NCBI GenBank assembly: GCA_944363805.1
Contig: CALVVH010000049.1
Location: 1-8,806 of the forward strand
DNA length: 8,806 nt
Direction of reading: 5' to 3'
Source of the DNA: an uncultured Bacilli bacterium
GTDB lineage: Bacteria > Bacillota_I > Bacilli_A > RF39 > UBA660
The number at the start of each line of letters is the position of its first letter. Position 1 is the first letter of the stretch. The notes below the pieces were generated by a model, which saw nothing but the letters and a program-made list of their open reading frames with translations, did not search any database and was not told where the DNA came from. Below are positions 5,860 through 8,806 of this stretch, piece by piece. Made by a program: the position numbers and the translations under genes.

Positions 5860-6975
5860 TTACTCCTCCTCTAAAAATTGTTGACTTAAGGCTGTAATTA
5901 AACTACTTCTTGTGATTAAGCCACATACTTTGTTATCATTATCTAAGACGGGAATCGTAGAAAGACGGTTTGTTTTCACTAATTTCGCTAAATCAACAAT
6001 CGATTGATCTTCTTTGACTGTCACAACGTCATCGATCATCAGATCTTCAGCTTTTCTTTTGGTACTTTTTTCTTCGACAATACTTTCGGCATAAAGCATT
6101 CCCTTAAATCTTTTTTCTTCATCTACAATTATTAAACTATCAACATGCATCATTTTCATTTTATTTAAACAATAAAAAATAGAGTAATGAGGAAGACACG
6201 TAACCGGATTGGTAATCATAATGTCTTTTACTTTGATGAGTTCTGGAGAATCCCAGATTCGATCTTTTCCTACAAATTCTTTGACAAATTCGGTTTTCGG
6301 GTGTTTTAAAATGTTTTCTGGGGTATCATATTGAACCAATTTTCCCCCATCCATAATGGCAATTTTATCCGCTAACTTGATCGCTTCATCCATATCATGG
6401 GTTACAAAGACAATTGTCTTATGAAATTTATCTTGTATTTTTAACAATTCTTCTTGAAGAGCACTTCGACTCATGGGATCAAGAGCACTAAAGGGTTCAT
6501 CCATTAAAATGATTTTTGGATCATTCATAAAAGCCCGTGCAATTCCTACACGTTGTTGTTGTCCGCCGGATAATTCATTGGGATAACGATCAAGTAGATC
6601 CTCATCCAAATCAACCATTTTTAATACTTCTTTGGTTTTCGCTTCGATTTTCTTTTTCTCCATTTTTAAGGCTTTAGGTATAATTTCAATATTTTCTTTA
6701 ATGGTTAAATGAGGGAAAAGTCCCGTTTGTTGAATAACATAGCCAATACTTCTTCTTAATTCAATTTCATTTTTCTTATGAACATCTTCTCCATTGATTA
6801 GAATCTTACCAGAAGTTGGTTCTATTAGACGATTGATCATTTTTAAAGTCGTCGTTTTGCCACAGCCTGATTCTCCAATTAAAGTTACTAATGTGCCATC
6901 TTCAATGGTAAAAGAAATATCTTTTAATACGGTAACATCTTTATAAGCTTTACTTACTTTTTCAAATGTAATCAT
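5860..6975 (-). CDS. opuCA: Osmoprotectant ABC importer ATPase with two CBS domains
   Basis: A 371-residue ProV/OpuCA-type ATPase that powers the fused permease downstream. Visible: Walker A GESGCGKT (34-41), Q-loop YVIQQTGLFP (79-88), signature LSGGQQQR (135-142), Walker B IILMDEP (155-161) and H-loop VTHD (191-194). Two CBS domains follow, at about 251-305 and 311-366. In OpuA they sense ionic strength or cyclic di-AMP; here that is an inference from family. The frame extends upstream to a TTG at 7062, but that has no ribosome binding site and crosses a terminator. The ATG at 6975, followed by ITFEKVSK as expected for the family and preceded by GTGGGGAT, is chosen. It is the first gene of a two-gene operon. 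Confidence 0.94.
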   Translation of the reverse strand: MITFEKVSKAYKDVTVLKDISFTIEDGTLVTLIGESGCGKTTTLKMINRLIEPTSGKILINGEDVHKKNEIELRRSIGYVIQQTGLFPHLTIKENIEIIPKALKMEKKKIEAKTKEVLKMVDLDEDLLDRYPNELSGGQQQRVGIARAFMNDPKIILMDEPFSALDPMSRSALQEELLKIQDKFHKTIVFVTHDMDEAIKLADKIAIMDGGKLVQYDTPENILKHPKTEFVKEFVGKDRIWDSPELIKVKDIMITNPVTCLPHYSIFYCLNKMKMMHVDSLIIVDEEKRFKGMLYAESIVEEKSTKRKAEDLMIDDVVTVKEDQSIVDLAKLVKTNRLSTIPVLDNDNKVCGLITRSSLITALSQQFLEEE

Positions 6976-6991
6976 CTTATCCCCACTTTCT

Positions 6992-7020
6992 TTTATATTG
7001 TAACATTTTTTTTGTTTCAA
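6992..7020 (-). promoter_or_regulatory. Promoter of the osmoprotectant importer operon
   Basis: On the minus strand: TTGAAA, 17-base spacer, TATAAA. The -10 ends 16 bases before the start codon, so the leader would be only about 10 bases. An overlapping TGTTACAAT extended -10 slightly upstream is an alternative and gives a longer leader. Confidence 0.55.
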
Positions 7021-7060
7021 AAAGAAAGTTTTGCTTTTATTAGACAAGAATTTGTCACTC

Positions 7061-7089
7061 AAAAGAAAAAAGATCTTTCGACCTTTCTC
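7061..7089 (-). terminator. Terminator of the small membrane protein gene
   Basis: Bases 7066-7075 pair with 7080-7089 in a ~10-bp stem. On the minus strand it is capped by a GAAA tetraloop and followed by T-rich sequence (TTTTTTCTTTTG). It starts 2 bases after the stop codon at 7092. Confidence 0.8.
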
Positions 7090-7091
7090 TT

Positions 7092-7301
7092 TTACTTTTG
7101 AGCTTTCTTTTTCTTCATCACTACTAATAGAACCCCAACTACTAATAAGATGATTCCGATCACGATAAATATCGTTCCTGGATTGGTTGATCCTGTAGAG
7201 AAAGCACTAATTAATTGAGCTTCTAAACTATTGTTCATAGCAAATCCTACGATCGTTAGAATCGCTCCGATAATAATTGCTAATACTCCTAGAACAAACA
7301 T
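7092..7301 (-). CDS. Small two-helix membrane protein (DUF3185-like)
   Basis: A 69-residue protein with two hydrophobic helices: residues ~2-22 (FVLGVLAIIIGAILTIVGFAM by eye, helix 1) and ~43-62 (GTIFIVIGIILLVVGVLLVV, helix 2). They are joined by a Ser/Thr-rich loop with FSTGSTNPGT. The tail is Lys-rich (MKKKKAQK), so the C-terminus is expected inside. The pattern (a G near the first helix, SxxxxxxAFSTGS, then G-rich second helix) resembles DUF3185 small membrane proteins. This is a pattern match only and the function is unknown. GAGAGGAG 7 bases upstream fixes the start. It is transcribed alone from a strong promoter and ended by a strong hairpin, so the adjacent importer operon is probably independent. 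Confidence 0.8.
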   Translation of the reverse strand: MFVLGVLAIIIGAILTIVGFAMNNSLEAQLISAFSTGSTNPGTIFIVIGIILLVVGVLLVVMKKKKAQK

Positions 7302-7321
7302 TATTTCACTCCTCTCTACTT

Positions 7322-7350
7322 AGAATACGAGATTCCTTGTAACTTGTCAA
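7322..7350 (-). promoter_or_regulatory. Strong promoter of the small membrane protein gene
   Basis: On the minus strand: perfect TTGACA, 17-base spacer, TATTCT. It ends 20 bases before the start codon. It is divergent from the nrdD promoter, with 16 bases between the two -35 boxes. Confidence 0.75.
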
Positions 7351-7366
7351 TTCCTTTTTTGCTCCA

Positions 7367-7395
7367 TTGCGTTCTTTCTTTTTTACAAGTATAAT
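7367..7395 (+). promoter_or_regulatory. Promoter of the nrdD-like gene
   Basis: TTGCGT, 17-base spacer, TATAAT (perfect -10, weak -35), followed by AAGGAGG at 7404-7410. I see no obvious pair of NrdR boxes next to it, although these often control ribonucleotide reductase genes. Confidence 0.6.
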
Positions 7396-7417
7396 AAAGG
7401 TATAAGGAGGGGTGATT

Positions 7418-8323
7418 ATGTCAAAAACAACTCTGTTTGATACTTTAATCGTGGTAAAAAGAAGTGGTCAGAGAACTGCTTTTCAAGGCGAAAAAATTGC
7501 CTTAGCCATTCAAAAAGCTTTTCGTTCGGTTGACATTCCCTATCATGATGAAGATGTCAATAAAGTGTATGAAAAAGTACTTCAACAAATAGAAAAAGAT
7601 TATCAAGATCGAAAGACGATTAATATTGAAAATATTCAAGATATTATTGAAATGGTGTTACAAAAGGAAAAATTTATGGATGTTTATCAGTCTTTTTCGG
7701 CCTATCGAAAGCGAAGAAATATCTCAAGGAAAACTTTTGTCGGGAAACAGCAACATAAGTTTCTAAAAGCGATTGAAGCCTTGGGACTCTACCAACCAAA
7801 GGAGCAGGATACCCCTTCTTCCCTACTTAGTAAGTTTGGTTCTACCATCTCTTATGAATTTGCCAAGGCTTATCTTTTAGATAGTAAAACAGTAAAAAGT
7901 CATGATAGTGGGACTATTTTCCTTCATTCGATAGAAACCATTCCTATGGGTTCCATCGAGTCTATTTCGATTGATTTAAGGGAATTAGAAACTCTAGATA
8001 CTCCTTTTTCTCTTGCTTTACGATCACAAACTCAAGTAACTGGTTATTTTGAATTAATCAAAAAACTGCTTCTTTCCCTACAAAATGAAGTTTATGGTTC
8101 CATCATGTTCTCAAGTTTTGATCTTGCTTTAGAATCGATTGCTTTAAAACAATATAAAGAGATCTTAAAAAATTATTTTGCCCTTTTCTTTCAAGCGAAT
8201 GAATTTGAAAACTTTTTCTCTTTGGAAAAACTAGAAAAAGATCTTGATCACTTAACCGATTTTACTTTTCCAAAAGACCTGTTCGCTTCTTTTGTCCAAT
8301 CAAACATGCCTCTTGTTATATAA
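7418..8323 (+). pseudogene. nrdD: Truncated class III (anaerobic) ribonucleotide reductase, N-terminal part
   Basis: About 301 codons of a gene normally near 700. The first ~95 residues are an ATP-cone, the allosteric nucleotide-binding domain (VVKRSGQRTAFQGEKIALAI near residues 11-30). Next is the start of the catalytic domain: ISYEFAKAYLLDS, HDSGTIFLHSIE, SIDL, then LLSLQNEVYGSIMFSSFDLALE. The later barrel with the second catalytic cysteine, the zinc site and the C-terminal radical glycine are all missing. Homology ends near 8290 and the last few codons run into sequence belonging to an opposing gene. The region aligning with the family's first active-site cysteine and the QHGG motif is also altered. 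The ATG at 7418 is chosen because AAGGAGG lies 7 bases upstream; the GTG at 7412 is too close. It is probably inactive. Confidence 0.75.
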
Positions 8324-8442
8324 TCTGCATTAGCATTAATAATACCATTATTTCTTAAATCTTTATCATGAATAAAAAATTCATTTAATAAAACCTCATT
8401 AAAGTTTGATATTACATTATCTATATCTATTCCTATATTCAT
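8248..8442 (-). pseudogene. 5' fragment of an HAD-type 5'-nucleotidase gene
   Basis: Starting at 8442 the frame reads MNIGIDIDNVISNFNEVLL, with the HAD motif I Asp-x-Asp (DIDNV) at the place expected for HAD 5'(3')-nucleotidases and their relatives. It continues to about ADYITRGMFDWTKE (near 8287), then runs antisense into nrdD and stops at 8248. Only ~52 genuine residues remain of a protein normally ~170-200 long; motifs II-IV are gone, so it cannot be active. ATG 8442 is preferred because GGTGG lies 5 bases upstream. An ATG at 8454 is the alternative. It keeps its promoter, which points into the 3' end of the nrdD fragment. Confidence 0.65.
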
Positions 8443-8460
8443 TTGTACCACCATATTCCG

Positions 8461-8489
8461 ATTATAGCACATTTATTTATATTTTTAAA
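8461..8489 (-). promoter_or_regulatory. Promoter of the truncated HAD gene
   Basis: On the minus strand TGCTATAAT gives a perfect -10 with extended TGn, and TTTAAA lies 17 bases upstream as a weak -35. The -10 ends 18 bases before the start at 8442. Confidence 0.5.
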
Positions 8490-8546
8490 TTCAAAGCAAT
8501 TAGTTAGCTTCTTTCAATTTTCCTAATACAATGATTAGTCTTTAAC

Positions 8547-8806
8547 TTACGTTTCATTCAATACTTTTTCAACTTCACTAATTAATTGTTCTTTATTAGG
8601 AATATAATAAGTATAAGTTGACGCAAAAATATTATTAGATAAACCACCCAAAGCATATTCCATAGCCACTTCTTTTTTACTCTTACAAAGAATAATTCCT
8701 ATTGGTTTATTATCATATTCATCATTTATTTCAGCATTATAGTAATTTAAATACATATTCATTTGTCCTGCGTATTCTGGTTTCATAGTCCCAATTTTTA
8801 AATCTA
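8547..8806 (-). CDS. YhcG/DUF1016-type PD-(D/E)xK nuclease, C-terminal end (5' part outside window)
   Basis: The frame is open to the right edge, so only the last ~86 codons are seen. They read DLKIGTMKPEYAGQMNMYLNY, split here after DLKIG, then DNKPIGIILCKSKKE, EYALGGLSNNI and a short basic/acidic end. This is the C-terminal half of the DUF1016 nuclease domain: DLK at the window edge (8793-8801 or so) corresponds to the catalytic (D/E)xK of the PD-(D/E)xK fold, and GIILCK is the next core strand. Family members often sit beside restriction systems, mobile elements or in defence islands; the cellular role is not settled. The internal ATG at 8786 is not a start. A weak CTAAT/ATTAG hairpin lies just downstream at 8524-8537. 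Confidence 0.85.
   Translation of the reverse strand, partial: DLKIGTMKPEYAGQMNMYLNYYNAEINDEYDNKPIGIILCKSKKEVAMEYALGGLSNNIFASTYTYYIPNKEQLISEVEKVLNET

Noticed and set aside
6976..7062. 29-codon N-terminal extension of the ATPase
   Set aside because: Begins with TTG directly after a terminator U-tract, lacks a ribosome binding site, contains the promoter, and is not expected for the family.
1..8806. tRNA, rRNA, riboswitch or CRISPR array
   Set aside because: No cloverleaf-like sequence, no rRNA-like stretch, no long structured leader and no regularly spaced short repeats were seen. The only long repeat is the coding duplication at 1600-2445.

Overview
The window comes from a low-GC, AT-rich Gram-positive-type bacterium, most likely a member of the Bacillota (Bacilli or Erysipelotrichia-like). 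The evidence is strong AGGAGG-type ribosome binding sites, TTGACA/TATAAT promoters, U-tailed hairpin terminators, an OpuC/BilE-type osmolyte transporter, and standard use of TGG for Trp and TGA as stop. Species cannot be told from sequence alone.

Layout. Bases 1-702 (+) hold the end of a membrane-anchored XRE-type regulator, closed by a terminator. Bases 780-2509 (-) hold two single-gene units of unknown function: a 214-residue soluble protein, and a 295-residue protein built from two tandem copies of one ~130-residue domain. Bases 2510-2869 hold no intact gene, but contain a terminator, two adjacent palindromes and possible decayed coding sequence. Bases 2870-4231 (-) are a tight two-gene operon: a short stand-alone PEP-synthase-type ATP-grasp protein followed by an HD-domain phosphohydrolase. 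Bases 4290-6975 (-) are a two-gene osmoprotectant ABC importer operon: an ATPase with two CBS domains and a fused permease/substrate-binding protein. Next is a 69-residue two-helix membrane protein (-). Divergent from it is the 5' part of a class III (anaerobic) ribonucleotide reductase gene (+), cut off at about 8290. There it meets, tail to tail, the 5' fragment of an HAD-type nucleotidase gene (-). The right edge holds the C-terminal end of a YhcG/DUF1016-type PD-(D/E)xK nuclease (-).

How it fits together. The importer operon reads as housekeeping DNA. By eye it and the nrdD fragment are less AT-rich than the flanking genes, which look accessory. The truncated nrdD and truncated HAD gene are best explained by one deletion that fused the interiors of two convergent genes. 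The ATP-grasp/HD pair is the best candidate for an uncharacterised functional unit: one protein resembles the nucleotide-binding half of a phosphotransferase, and the other a metal-dependent phosphohydrolase. They are translationally coupled, with a terminator behind them.
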